From positions 248,001-312,000 of the forward strand of contig CAVSLD010000001.1 in assembly GCA_963728655.1 (NCBI GenBank): DNA of 64,000 nucleotides, written 5' to 3'. This stretch comes from Iamia sp963728655 (lineage in GTDB: Bacteria > Actinomycetota > Acidimicrobiia > Acidimicrobiales > Iamiaceae). This document shows positions 23,251 to 31,628 of the stretch, piece after piece. Within the stretch, counting starts at the first letter, position 1. Each line of letters begins with the position of its first letter. The notes below the pieces were generated by a model. That model was not told the origin of the DNA. It did no database searches and saw only the letters and a program-made list of their open reading frames with translations. Both the position numbers and the translations under genes were made by a program.

Positions 23251-24416
23251 AGGCCGGGAGGGGCTCGGGGGGGATGGCGTGGCGCGCGACGTAGCCGGCG
23301 AAGCGCTCGCGGAGCGCGCCCTCGTCGAGGCCGTGGGAGGCGAGGTCGTAGCCGTGGGTGCCCAGGGCGCCCTTGGGCCGCTCGGCCACCAGGGCGGCCA
23401 TGGCCTCGCGGGCCGGGCTCGACAGCTCGTCGCCCGCTGCGGCGTAGAGCGATGCGACGGTGGCCAGCGGGTCGGCCACCAGGTCGGCGTAGCGCACGTC
23501 GATGATCGGGTGCTCGGGGTGGGCCTTGCGGAAGGCATCGGTGCGGGTCACGCAGTCCTCCAGCATCTGGGTCCAGTGCTCGGCGATGTAGGCGGTGTGG
23601 TCGGCGTCGGAGAACGTGCTCGTGAGGGTGGAGACGAGGCTGCACACCGAGGCGGCCAGCACCACCGGGTCGCGGTGGAGCATCACCAGCCGGGCGTCGG
23701 GGTAGACCGCGGTCAGGGCGTCGAGGGCCAGGGCGTGGTGGGGGCTCTTGAGCGTCCAGCGGCCCCGGACGCCCCCGCTCTGGAGCACCTGGAGCACCTG
23801 GCGGTGGTAGGCGTAGGTCGAGCGGTCATGTCGGCGGCGCGCAGCCAGGCGCCGTAGGTGCCCACGTTGGCGATGGCCTCCCACGACAGGCTCCGGATGT
23901 CCTGGCTCATCACCGCCACGCACTCGGTGGGCCCGTCGGCGTCCTCATGGTGGATGGCCCGCATGGCCGGGTTGAGGGCCTCGAGCATGTCGCCCGCCAC
24001 CCGGGCCTCGTCGACCCGGGGGCCCTCGCCGGTGGTCGGCCGGGGTCGACGGCGGGACGCTGTCGAGCGACTCCCAGCGCAGCAGGCTCCGGTTGCCGGG
24101 GTCCTGGTCGAGCAGGGTCGACAGGAAGGTGGTGCCGGCCCGGAACATCCCGATGACGACGAGCGGGGCGTTGATGTCCTCGTCGGCCACCTCGGGGTGC
24201 TCGCGGTGCCAGCCCACGACGCGCGAGCCGGTTGGACAGGGCGGCGACCAGGGTCGAGGCCAGGGCCACGGTGCCCAGCTCGCTCAGGGCCGCCTCCTCC
24301 CGCAGCGAGGTGGCGTAGACGGCCAGGCCCTCGTGCGCGCCGTCGGGGCCGAGGTCGTCGAGGCCGGTGGCCTCGGTCGCCTGGGTGAGCAGCACCTCCG
24401 GGTCGAGCGGGTCCAC
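23249..24416 (-). pseudogene. sulfotransferase-family protein with three frame breaks
   Basis: Read leftwards from a GTG at 24416 with GAGGAG upstream: DPLDPEVLLTQATEATGL, a segment ending ALSNRL, then (break near 24222) VVGWHREHPEVADEDINAPLVVIGMFRAG with the PAPS-binding P-loop-like GMFRAGTTFLSTLL, then (break near 24045) MLEALNPAMRAIHHEDADGP, then (break near 23822) STYAYHRQVLQVLQSGG and the second PAPS motif MLHRDPVVLAASVCSLVS. The C-terminus to 23249 is clean. All pieces keep coding character, so the gene may be intact in the organism. Family members transfer sulfate from PAPS to lipids, sterols or sugars. It starts eight bases after the MDR oxidoreductase stop, probably one operon. Confidence 0.7.
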
Positions 24417-24424
24417 GGTGCTCC

Positions 24425-25456
24425 TCAGGGGGCCAGGGCCAGGTCGACCACGGTCCGGCCCGACGTGCGCCGGGCGGCGTGGTCCTCGAGGGCGCCGGCG
24501 ACCTCGGCCAGGCCGATGCGCCGACCGATGGTGGGGCGGATCGTCCCCGCCGCCACCAGCGCGAGGAGCTCGTCGTGGACCCGGCGCCCGACGTCGGGGC
24601 CGAAGGGGTTGATGCCGAAGCGGCGGAAGTCGAGGGGGGCGTCGAGGTAGGCGAGGATCACGCCGACCACCGAGACGTTGGCCAGGGACACCTTGCGCAG
24701 CGGTCGGCCGGTGAGGCCGGACTCGGGGTCGTCGTTGAAGCCGACCGGGAGGTAGCGGCCGCCGGGCGCCGCGCAGGTCCACATGGCCTCGGTCTGGTCC
24801 CCGCCGATGGGGTCGAAGATCACCTCCGCGCCGCGGCCGTCGGTGTGGTCCATCACCGCGTCGAAGACGTCCTCGGTGGCGTGGTCGACGACCCGCTCCG
24901 CGCCGAGGGCACGGCACACCTCGCCCTTCTCCGCCCCGCCTGCGGTGGCGACCACGTGGGCGCCGGCGGCCACCGCCAGCTGCACTGCGGCGGTGCCGAC
25001 GGCGCTGGCCCCCGAGCGCACCAGCACGGTCTCGCCGGCCTGGAGCCCGGCCCGCTCGTGCAGGGCCAGCCACCCCAGGTGGAACGGCAGGGTGAAGGCC
25101 GCGGCCTCGACGTCGTCGAGCTCGGGCGGGGCGTCGAACACCGTGCCGCAGAGGGCCCGGTCGGCCATGCCCCCGAGGGACTGGTTGGCCATGCCCACCA
25201 CCCGGCGGCCGACCCAGTCCTCGGCGCCCTCGCCGGCGGCGTCGACCACGCCGGCCACGTCCATGCCCAGGGTGAAGGGGGGCTCGGCCATGACCGCGGC
25301 CACGCCACCCCGGCAGCGGGCGATGTCGCCGAAGTTGAGCGAGGCGGCCGCCACCGCGACCCGGACCTCGCCGGGGCCGGGCTCGGGGTCGGGCACCTCG
25401 CTCACCTCGATCGCCTCGCTCGGTGCCCCGTGGCGCACGACCCGCACTGCCCTCAC
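24425..25456 (-). CDS. zinc-free MDR oxidoreductase (quinone-oxidoreductase-like)
   Basis: 343 residues of the medium-chain dehydrogenase/reductase superfamily. ASLNFGDIARCRG near residues 38-50 and LGMDVAGVVDAAGEG near 62-76 mark the catalytic domain; the Rossmann region is VLVRSGASAVGTAAVQLAVAAGAHVVAT near 145-172, with FDPIGGD further on. The catalytic and structural zinc ligands of alcohol dehydrogenases are absent, placing it with NADPH:quinone oxidoreductases and enoyl reductases. First gene of a leftward pair with the sulfotransferase, divergent from the YdcF-like gene. Substrate unknown. Confidence 0.87.
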   Translation of the reverse strand: MRAVRVVRHGAPSEAIEVSEVPDPEPGPGEVRVAVAAASLNFGDIARCRGGVAAVMAEPPFTLGMDVAGVVDAAGEGAEDWVGRRVVGMANQSLGGMADRALCGTVFDAPPELDDVEAAAFTLPFHLGWLALHERAGLQAGETVLVRSGASAVGTAAVQLAVAAGAHVVATAGGAEKGEVCRALGAERVVDHATEDVFDAVMDHTDGRGAEVIFDPIGGDQTEAMWTCAAPGGRYLPVGFNDDPESGLTGRPLRKVSLANVSVVGVILAYLDAPLDFRRFGINPFGPDVGRRVHDELLALVAAGTIRPTIGRRIGLAEVAGALEDHAARRTSGRTVVDLALAP

Positions 25457-25595
25457 CGCTGCCCTCCTCGCTGTCGCTCCCCGACCGACGACCGTAGTGA
25501 AGAGGGGTGATCATGTCCACGGGTCACCCGGACGGGCGAGGACGTCGGGTCACCACTACCCTCCCGGCACCGGATCGAGGAGGGGGCGCGCCGCC

Positions 25596-26327
25596 GTGAC
25601 CGAGCGAGCAGACGTCGGGCCGCGGGCCCTCGGGGCCGGGCGGGCGGACGTCGAGGCCGCCTTCGGGGTGCTCTGGCGCCACCTGGTGGTGCAGGACCCG
25701 CCGACCTCGAGCGACGCCCTCCTCTGCTTCGGCAGCCGCGACCGCCGGGTGCCGGCCCGGGCCGCCGAGCTCTGGTCCGAGGGCGTGGCCCCGCTGGTGA
25801 TGGTGTCGGGCGGGGGGCTGCTCGACGGCGATCGGTGCGAGGCCGACGTCTTCGCCGACGACCTCGTCGCCCGAGGTGTGCCGGCCGAGCGCGTCGTCCG
25901 CGAGCGCGAGGCCCGCAACACCGGGGAGAACGTGACCTTCGGGGTGCGGGGCCTCGAGGTCCACGTCCGGCTCCGGCGCATCACGGCGGTGTCCTGGCCC
26001 CTCGCGGCCCGGCGGTGCCGGGCGACCCTGGGCCGTCACCACCCCACGGTCGCGGTGACCTCGGCGCCGGCCCTCGCCCACCCCGACGAGGTGTGGCCCG
26101 CCACCCCCCGCGCCGTGCGGGCCGCGCTGGGCGAGTGGGACCGCCTGGCCGCCTACGTGGGGCGGGGCTTCACCGTCGCCCAGCCCCGGCCGCTCGAGGT
26201 CTGCCGGGCCGTCGGCATCCTGCGCACCGCCCTCGCCGTCGACGGGTCGGGCCTCGGCGCCCACCGCGGTGAGGGCGCCGGGGTCGGCCCCCGTGCCGGG
26301 GCCACCGCCACGGCCGCCTTCCGCTGA
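25596..26327 (+). CDS. YdcF-like DUF218 protein
   Basis: 243 residues. DALLCFGSRDRRVPARAAELWSEGVAPLVMVSGGG near residues 40-75 and the EREARNTGENVTFGVRGL block near 107-124 are the conserved DUF218/YdcF segments (Gly-rich loop, then E...NT.EN). The WDRLAAYVGRGF segment near 180 is also typical. No membrane anchor is present, so this is the cytoplasmic YdcF type rather than the SanA or ElyC type; Escherichia coli YdcF binds S-adenosylmethionine. GTG start after GAGGAGG; TACCCT at 25557-25562 is a possible -10. The C-terminal ~25 residues are low-complexity Gly/Ala. Confidence 0.8.
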   Translation: MTERADVGPRALGAGRADVEAAFGVLWRHLVVQDPPTSSDALLCFGSRDRRVPARAAELWSEGVAPLVMVSGGGLLDGDRCEADVFADDLVARGVPAERVVREREARNTGENVTFGVRGLEVHVRLRRITAVSWPLAARRCRATLGRHHPTVAVTSAPALAHPDEVWPATPRAVRAALGEWDRLAAYVGRGFTVAQPRPLEVCRAVGILRTALAVDGSGLGAHRGEGAGVGPRAGATATAAFR

Positions 26328-26345
26328 CGGGGCGCGGGAGGTCGC

Positions 26346-27164
26346 TCAGGAGGGGCGGACGATGCGGCGGGTCGAGAGGTCGAAGCGGCGGGGCCCGGTG
26401 GTGAGGCCGAGGCGGTGGCGTTGGGCCTCGGTGAGGCCGGCGGCCACATCCGCGGGGAGCGAGCCGGCCAGGTCCCAGTGGGGCTGGACCCAGGGTCGGG
26501 CGAAGAAGACGTGGAGGGCCCGCCGGGGCGCCGCCGTGGTGTTGGCGCCGGCGGCGTGGAGCACGGTGGCGTCGATGGCCACGACGCCGCCAGCGGGGGC
26601 CTCGAGGGCGACGGTCGCGGCCTCGGGCTCCTCCGCACCGAGGGTCGGGTCCCGGTGGCTGCCGGGCGCGGCGCGGGTCGCCCCGTTGGCGACGGTGAAG
26701 GCGTCCAGGGCGCACACCAGGTGCAGGTAGAGGGTGGTGCCGGGCGTCGGCACCGGGTGGTCGCGGTGGAGGCGCTGGCCCGCCCCGCCCGGGACCATGG
26801 TCTGTCCGTTGAACCCGGCGACCACGCAGTCGGCGCCGAGCACGGCATCGGCCAGGGACAGGAGGCCCGGGTGGGTGCAGAGGGCGAGGAAGGCGGCGTG
26901 CTTGGCCGGCAGGGCGTAGGCGACCCGGTAGGCGCCGGTGAGCCAGCCCCGCTCGCCGGCCACGTCGGCCTCCGACGCGAACACCTCGTCGAGCGCCGCG
27001 GTCGCGCTCGCCACCTCGGCGGGCGACAGCACGTCGGCCACCAGGCCGCACCCGTCGTCGGCGATGGCCGCGGCCACGGCGCCGAGGTCGCCGGGCCCGT
27101 GCACCGCCGCCACCTGGGGTCGGGGATCGGGGCGGTCCGACCCAGGGTCCGGGGCGACGCTCAC
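26346..27164 (-). CDS. phytanoyl-CoA dioxygenase (PhyH) family protein
   Basis: 272-residue Fe(II)/2-oxoglutarate-dependent oxygenase. The iron site is HRDHP near residue 138 (HxD) with the distal His in ATVLHAAGANTT near 205, followed by the Arg in RRALHVFF that binds 2-oxoglutarate. NGATRAAPGSHRDPT near 168-182 is the usual strand between them. Its GTG start overlaps the stop of the upstream tetR gene (GTGA), so the regulator and enzyme are co-translated, and the regulator likely controls this pair. Members hydroxylate acyl-CoAs, amino acids or secondary metabolites; the substrate is open. Confidence 0.82.
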   Translation of the reverse strand: MSVAPDPGSDRPDPRPQVAAVHGPGDLGAVAAAIADDGCGLVADVLSPAEVASATAALDEVFASEADVAGERGWLTGAYRVAYALPAKHAAFLALCTHPGLLSLADAVLGADCVVAGFNGQTMVPGGAGQRLHRDHPVPTPGTTLYLHLVCALDAFTVANGATRAAPGSHRDPTLGAEEPEAATVALEAPAGGVVAIDATVLHAAGANTTAAPRRALHVFFARPWVQPHWDLAGSLPADVAAGLTEAQRHRLGLTTGPRRFDLSTRRIVRPS

Positions 27165-27814
27165 GACGCAGGCCGGTCGACGCCGGTCGGGGCCGACACC
27201 ATGGCCGTCACGAGGGTCACCAGCTCCTCGGTGAAGGCCTCGAGGGGGAGCTGACGTCGCCCCCTGGCGGTGCGCTCCTCGGCCCGGGCCCGGTCGGCCA
27301 CCGCTCGCAGGATGAACGAGGTCACCAGCGAGAACCGCTCGGTGCGCACGGCCTCGCCCACCGGCGCCATGCGCTCGGCCAGCAGGGCGTACACCTCGTA
27401 GCCGCCGGTGCGCGAGAGCACGTCGCGCACCTCCGGCGCCAGTGCGTCCTGGTCCTCCTCCACCAGCTGGGACAGGATCACGAGGCAGCACCGGCCCCGC
27501 CAGCCCGTGGCGGCCAGCTCCACCGCGGGTCGGACGATGGCCTCGACCACGGGGCGGACGGCGTCGTCGGGCGCGGCGCGGGCGACGGTCAGGAGCTCGC
27601 CCTCCCGCTCGTGCAGGAGGTCGACGTGGCGCTCCAGCACCGCGCACAGCACCCCCTCGCGCGACCCGAAGTGGTAGTGCAGCGCGGCCCGGTTGCGCTG
27701 ACCCGCCTGCCGCGTGATGTCGAGGAGGGAGGCCTCGGCCACCCCGTGGTCGGCGAAGGCCCGGGTGGCGGCATCGAGCAGCTTGCGCCGGGTCTCGGTG
27801 GCGGACGGCGGCAT
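27161..27814 (-). CDS. TetR-family regulator, coupled to PhyH
   Basis: 217 residues. The TetR HTH spans residues 6-55 (TETRRKLLDAATRAFADHGVAEASLLDITRQAG...) with the YHFGSREGVLCAV turn after it. The C-terminal ligand-binding domain is Leu/Val/Ala-rich with RGRCCLVILSQLVEEDQDAL near 110-130. A TAGGAT -10 eight bases before the ATG predicts a leaderless transcript. It is translationally coupled to the PhyH gene, implying that it senses a substrate or product of that oxygenase and represses its own operon (inference). Confidence 0.88.
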   Translation of the reverse strand: MPPSATETRRKLLDAATRAFADHGVAEASLLDITRQAGQRNRAALHYHFGSREGVLCAVLERHVDLLHEREGELLTVARAAPDDAVRPVVEAIVRPAVELAATGWRGRCCLVILSQLVEEDQDALAPEVRDVLSRTGGYEVYALLAERMAPVGEAVRTERFSLVTSFILRAVADRARAEERTARGRRQLPLEAFTEELVTLVTAMVSAPTGVDRPAS

Positions 27815-27922
27815 CGGCGCCGATCCTACGAGCGCGTCGCGAGCTCTGACGGAAGGGAACGGGGCTGGACGGTGAGCCCGGACCGGGCTCAGTGTCGTCA
27901 CGACGCCGCCGACAGGGAGGGG

Positions 27923-30136
27923 ATGACAGCGATCGTGCCGACGAGGGCACCCCGCGGGCTGAGCACTCCCGCATCGCCTGCGCACCGGTGTGCAGACGAG
28001 CGGCTCCTTCGCCTCGTCCGCGTGGCGGCACGGTCGACCGGTGCGTCGCTGTCGGTGCTCGACCTCGTGCATGGCGACGATCGCCGGTGGGTCGCGACTG
28101 AGGATGTTCCTGCGACCCTTCGGGAACAGTTGCGGGCCCGCACCGATGCACTCCTGCATGAGGACCCCGAGCACCCCGAGCCGAGCACCGACGGCGCGAC
28201 CCACGCCGCCCTCGGCCTGGACGGTGCCCGCACCAGCGCCCTGGTGGGCCAGGTCGTCCATGACCCGGGCGCGCGACCAGTCGGCGTGCTCTGGGTCCTG
28301 GCCCCCCGCCGTCCTGGGCTCGACGCTGAGCACCACCGGGGCCTGATCGACATGGCTGTGCTGGTCGAAGAGGAGCTGCGAGGAGAGCAGACCGCCGTCG
28401 TCACCGCCCGGCTCGACCAGATGCGCCGCACCCGCGACGCCATCGTCGAGAGCCTGGGGTTCGGCCTGCTGCTGCAGGCACCCGGCGGACGCATCGTGGA
28501 CTGGAACCCGGCGGCCGAGCGCCTCCTCGGGCTGCCCGGTGAGGAGCTGGCCCGACGGACGTCGACTGACCCGCGCTGGGAGGCAGTGCACCCGGACGGG
28601 ACGCCGTGGCCGGGCGACTCCCACCCGGCCATGGAGTGCTTGCGCACGGGCGTCGCCGTCCGGGATCGGGTGATGGGTGTCCGTCGACCCGACGGGAGCC
28701 AGGTGTGGCTCCAGGTGAGCGCCGAGCCGACGGCTGGCCCCGACGATGAGCGCAGGGCCGTCGTGGTCTTCATCGACGTCACGGAGAAGCGCGTGCTCGA
28801 GTCGGCCTTGGCCGTCAGCGAACGGCTGGCACGAACGTCGCTCGACGCCCTCGAGCAGGGCGTGGTCCTCATCGGCGTCGACGGCGTCGTCCGTCGGGCC
28901 AACCCCGCCGCCACCCGTCTCGTTGGCTACAGCGCAGCCGAGCTCACGGAGAAGTGGCGCGCGGGCGACTGGGACACCTATGACGAGGATTGGCAGCCGG
29001 TCCCGCCCGACCGACGGGTCTTTGCCCGCGTGCTGGCAGGGGAGGCGGTCTCCGGGGAGATCGTCGGGTGGCGACGCAAGGACGGCGAAGGGGTCCTGCT
29101 GCGGGTCTCCTGCGTGCCCGAGGCGGATGGCGAGGGCGCCGTGCTCATCGCCTTCACCGACGTGACGGAGGAGCGGCGGATGCTGCGAGACCTCGCCCGC
29201 TTCCGCCACCTCATCCAGAATGCAAACGACATCGTCACCGTCCTCGATGCCCGCGGTCAGGTGCGCTACGCGAGCCCCTCAGCGGGCCGTCTCCTGGGGT
29301 ACGACGCGACCTGGTGCCCGCCTGGCGGTGTCCTCACCCTCGTGCACCCGGATGACCGGTCCCGTGCGACGGAGCAGCTGCGACGCCTGGTGGGAGGGGT
29401 CGGTGGTGACGAGCCGTTCACGGTCCGAGTGCGAGCTCGCGATGACGAATACCGCCACGTCGAGTGCGTCGGCGTCGATCTGCTCCACGAGCCCAGCGTG
29501 GGGGGTGTGGTCTTGACCTGTCGGGACACCACCGAGCGGGAGCGGCTGAGTGCCCGGTTGGCCCACCTCGCCCGACACGACCCGTTGACCGACCTGCCGA
29601 ACCGCAGCGTCCTCGAACCTCGCCTGGAGGAGGCGCTGGATCGCACCGTGCGAGACGACACCGCCGTCGGCCTGTGCTTCATCGACCTCGATCGCTTCAA
29701 GGAGGTCAACGACCTCCACGGGCACGCAGTCGGTGATGCGCTCCTGGTGGAGGTGGCGGATCGCATCCGCGGTGCAAGCCGATCCGGCGATGTGGCCCTA
29801 CGCATCGGTGGCGACGAGTTCGTCGTCGTCCTCGACCCGATCTCCGGGCCGGCCCAGGCGGTCGCGGTCGCGCACCGACTGCACGACGCCCTGACCGCGC
29901 CGTGGCTGATGGGCGGCGAGCTCACCGTCGGTGCCAGCATGGGCGTGGCCGTAGGTCGGGGTGACGAGCGGCCTGGCTCGCTGCTGCAACGCGCGGACGA
30001 CGCGCTCTACCGGGCCAAGGCGTCGGTCGACTCCTCCGTCGTGCTCGCCGAGCCCGCGCGAGGGGCCCTGACCCCGGCTCAGGCCGGGGGCGGGGCGAGG
30101 GCGGCGCGGAACACGGCGACGACGTCGTCGCGGTAG
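27923..30136 (+). CDS. PAS-GGDEF diguanylate cyclase
   Basis: 737-residue signalling enzyme making cyclic di-GMP from two GTP. Order: a GAF-like N-terminal region (~25-155), three PAS modules (about 170-295, 300-425 and 430-548; the second and third contain VRRANPAATRLVG and RYASPSAGRLLG), and a C-terminal GGDEF domain (~550-715) with HDPLTDLPNR, FIDLDRFKEVND and an intact IGGDEFVVVL. RSGD five residues before GGDEF is a canonical I-site, so product inhibition is expected. There is no membrane segment and no EAL or HD-GYP domain. Codon use is less GC3-biased than its neighbours (GAT, TTG and AAT appear), a hint of acquisition. Its 3' end overlaps the convergent tetR gene by 58 bases. Confidence 0.92.
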   Translation: MTAIVPTRAPRGLSTPASPAHRCADERLLRLVRVAARSTGASLSVLDLVHGDDRRWVATEDVPATLREQLRARTDALLHEDPEHPEPSTDGATHAALGLDGARTSALVGQVVHDPGARPVGVLWVLAPRRPGLDAEHHRGLIDMAVLVEEELRGEQTAVVTARLDQMRRTRDAIVESLGFGLLLQAPGGRIVDWNPAAERLLGLPGEELARRTSTDPRWEAVHPDGTPWPGDSHPAMECLRTGVAVRDRVMGVRRPDGSQVWLQVSAEPTAGPDDERRAVVVFIDVTEKRVLESALAVSERLARTSLDALEQGVVLIGVDGVVRRANPAATRLVGYSAAELTEKWRAGDWDTYDEDWQPVPPDRRVFARVLAGEAVSGEIVGWRRKDGEGVLLRVSCVPEADGEGAVLIAFTDVTEERRMLRDLARFRHLIQNANDIVTVLDARGQVRYASPSAGRLLGYDATWCPPGGVLTLVHPDDRSRATEQLRRLVGGVGGDEPFTVRVRARDDEYRHVECVGVDLLHEPSVGGVVLTCRDTTERERLSARLAHLARHDPLTDLPNRSVLEPRLEEALDRTVRDDTAVGLCFIDLDRFKEVNDLHGHAVGDALLVEVADRIRGASRSGDVALRIGGDEFVVVLDPISGPAQAVAVAHRLHDALTAPWLMGGELTVGASMGVAVGRGDERPGSLLQRADDALYRAKASVDSSVVLAEPARGALTPAQAGGGARAARNTATTSSR

Positions 30137-30681
30137 GGGTCGGCCACCTCGGGGCCGAGCTGCACCACCGACATGAGCAGCGACAGCAGCAGGGTGACGA
30201 TGCCGTCGGCCATCACCACCGCATCGACGTCGGCCCGCACCTCGCCGGTGGCCTGGGCGGCACGGAGGCGGTCGGCGTAGGTGGTGCGCAGCTCGGAGAG
30301 TGCCCCGCTCTCGAGGACCCGGCGGGTGACCTCGGGCTCCCGGCCGGCCAGCAGGCGCCCGGCGAGGGGGTGGTCGTCGACGGCCTCGATGAGGTTGAAG
30401 AACAGCGTCCCGTGCCAGTCGAGCAGGTCGCCCCCGTCGACCGAGGCGGCCAGCCCGGCGTGGAGGATCGACGCCGCGTCGTGGTCGATGGCCTCGAGGA
30501 AGAGGGCCTGCTTGTCGTCGAAGTAGGCGTAGGGGGCGGACCCGGCGACCTCCGCGTCGCGGGCGATGTCGGCCACCGAGGTGGCCCGGAAGCCGTCGCG
30601 GCCGAAGCGGGCGATGGCGGCCTCGAGGATGCGGGCCCGGGTGACCTCGCCCTTGGTCAGAGCCGTGGCCGTGGTGCTCAT
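30079..30681 (-). CDS. TetR-family regulator (EthR-like position)
   Basis: 200 residues. HTH at residues 12-60 (GEVTRARILEAAIARFGRDGFRATSVADIARDAEVAGSAPYAYFDDKQALFLEAI...). The C-terminal domain has the FFNLIEAVDDHPLAGRLLAGREPEV segment common in actinobacterial TetR proteins of lipid metabolism. It is divergent from the PF10118/EthA operon across 68 bases that hold a perfect TACCG-T-CGGTA dyad over the -10 box. This is the same layout as ethR-ethA in mycobacteria, so I infer it represses that operon. Its 3' end overlaps the diguanylate cyclase gene. Confidence 0.87.
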   Translation of the reverse strand: MSTTATALTKGEVTRARILEAAIARFGRDGFRATSVADIARDAEVAGSAPYAYFDDKQALFLEAIDHDAASILHAGLAASVDGGDLLDWHGTLFFNLIEAVDDHPLAGRLLAGREPEVTRRVLESGALSELRTTYADRLRAAQATGEVRADVDAVVMADGIVTLLLSLLMSVVQLGPEVADPYRDDVVAVFRAALAPPPA

Positions 30682-30711
30682 GGGTGTGAACAGTACCACA
30701 GAGATGAGGAC

Positions 30712-30745
30712 TTGAGCCTTTCTCTCATTTCCTGTACCGTCGGTA
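30712..30745 (+). promoter_or_regulatory. promoter and TetR operator of the PF10118-EthA operon
   Basis: TTGAGC (30712-30717), 17 bases, TACCGT (30735-30740); the ATG at 30750 is nine bases past the -10, so the message is nearly leaderless. The dyad TACCG-T-CGGTA (30735-30745) covers the -10. This AT-richer gap also serves the divergent tetR gene. Confidence 0.6.
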
Positions 30746-30749
30746 ACCG

Positions 30750-31628
30750 ATGAGCCCCGCACCTGCCCCCACCGACCGTCCGGTCCCCACCCGGCGCATC
30801 TCCTTCGAGGAGTCGCTGCAGGACCTGCCCAAGCACTTCGCGGCCGACGGCGACCTGATCCTGAGCCACGTGGGCGCATCGCTCTCGGCCGTGTTCCCCG
30901 ACGGCGAGGACTACTTCGTCCGCTCCGTCCGCCAGTTCCGCGACGACGTCACCGACAGGGACCTCAAGCGCGACGTCGCCGGCTTCATCGGCCAGGAGGC
31001 GGTCCACGGCCGCGAGCACCGGATGCTCAACGACCGCTTCGCCGAGCTGGGCTACCCGGTCAAGCGCTTCGAGCGGCTGACCCAGAAGGGCCTGGCCCTC
31101 CGCGAGCGCATCGCCCCGGCCAAGGCGAACCTGGCCACCACCGCCGCCCTCGAGCACTTCACCGCCACCCTCGCCGAGATGCTCCTCGACGAGGGGGGCG
31201 AGACCCGCGACCTCTTCGGCGACCCCGAGGTGCGCAACCTGTTCGTCTGGCACGCCCTCGAGGAGTCCGAGCACAAGGCGGTGGCCTTCGACGTCTACCG
31301 GGCCGTGGGCGGCACCGAGCGCATGCGCATCTGGAGCATGAAGACGATCCGGGCCAGCTTCATCGTCGGCCTCGCCGTGCAGGTCGTCATCTCCCTGCTC
31401 GGCGACGCGGAGACCTACAAGCCGGGCCGCCTGCGGAAGAGCTGGAAGCGCTTCAAGGCGTCGCCGCTCATGTCCCGCGAGCTGTGGGACACCCTCCGCG
31501 AGTACGACCGCAAGGGCTTCCACCCCGACGACCGCGACACCACCGAGCTGGTCGCCACCTGGCGGGCGCGCCTCTTCGGCGAGGAGGGCACCCTCAACGA
31601 CAAGCTGGCCACCCGGTCGGCCGCGTGA
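30750..31628 (+). CDS. PF10118-family predicted metal-dependent hydrolase
   Basis: 292 residues. FIGQEAVHGREHRMLN near residues 79-94 and FVWHALEESEHKAVAFDVYRAVGG near 164-187 supply Glu and His residues of the ferritin-like metal site defining this family. The C-terminal half contains a hydrophobic stretch (ASFIVGLAVQVVISLLG) and a basic KSWKRFKASP segment. The reaction is not established; members are often next to Baeyer-Villiger monooxygenases and lipid genes, as here. Its stop overlaps the EthA-like start (GTGA). Confidence 0.85.
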   Translation: MSPAPAPTDRPVPTRRISFEESLQDLPKHFAADGDLILSHVGASLSAVFPDGEDYFVRSVRQFRDDVTDRDLKRDVAGFIGQEAVHGREHRMLNDRFAELGYPVKRFERLTQKGLALRERIAPAKANLATTAALEHFTATLAEMLLDEGGETRDLFGDPEVRNLFVWHALEESEHKAVAFDVYRAVGGTERMRIWSMKTIRASFIVGLAVQVVISLLGDAETYKPGRLRKSWKRFKASPLMSRELWDTLREYDRKGFHPDDRDTTELVATWRARLFGEEGTLNDKLATRSAA

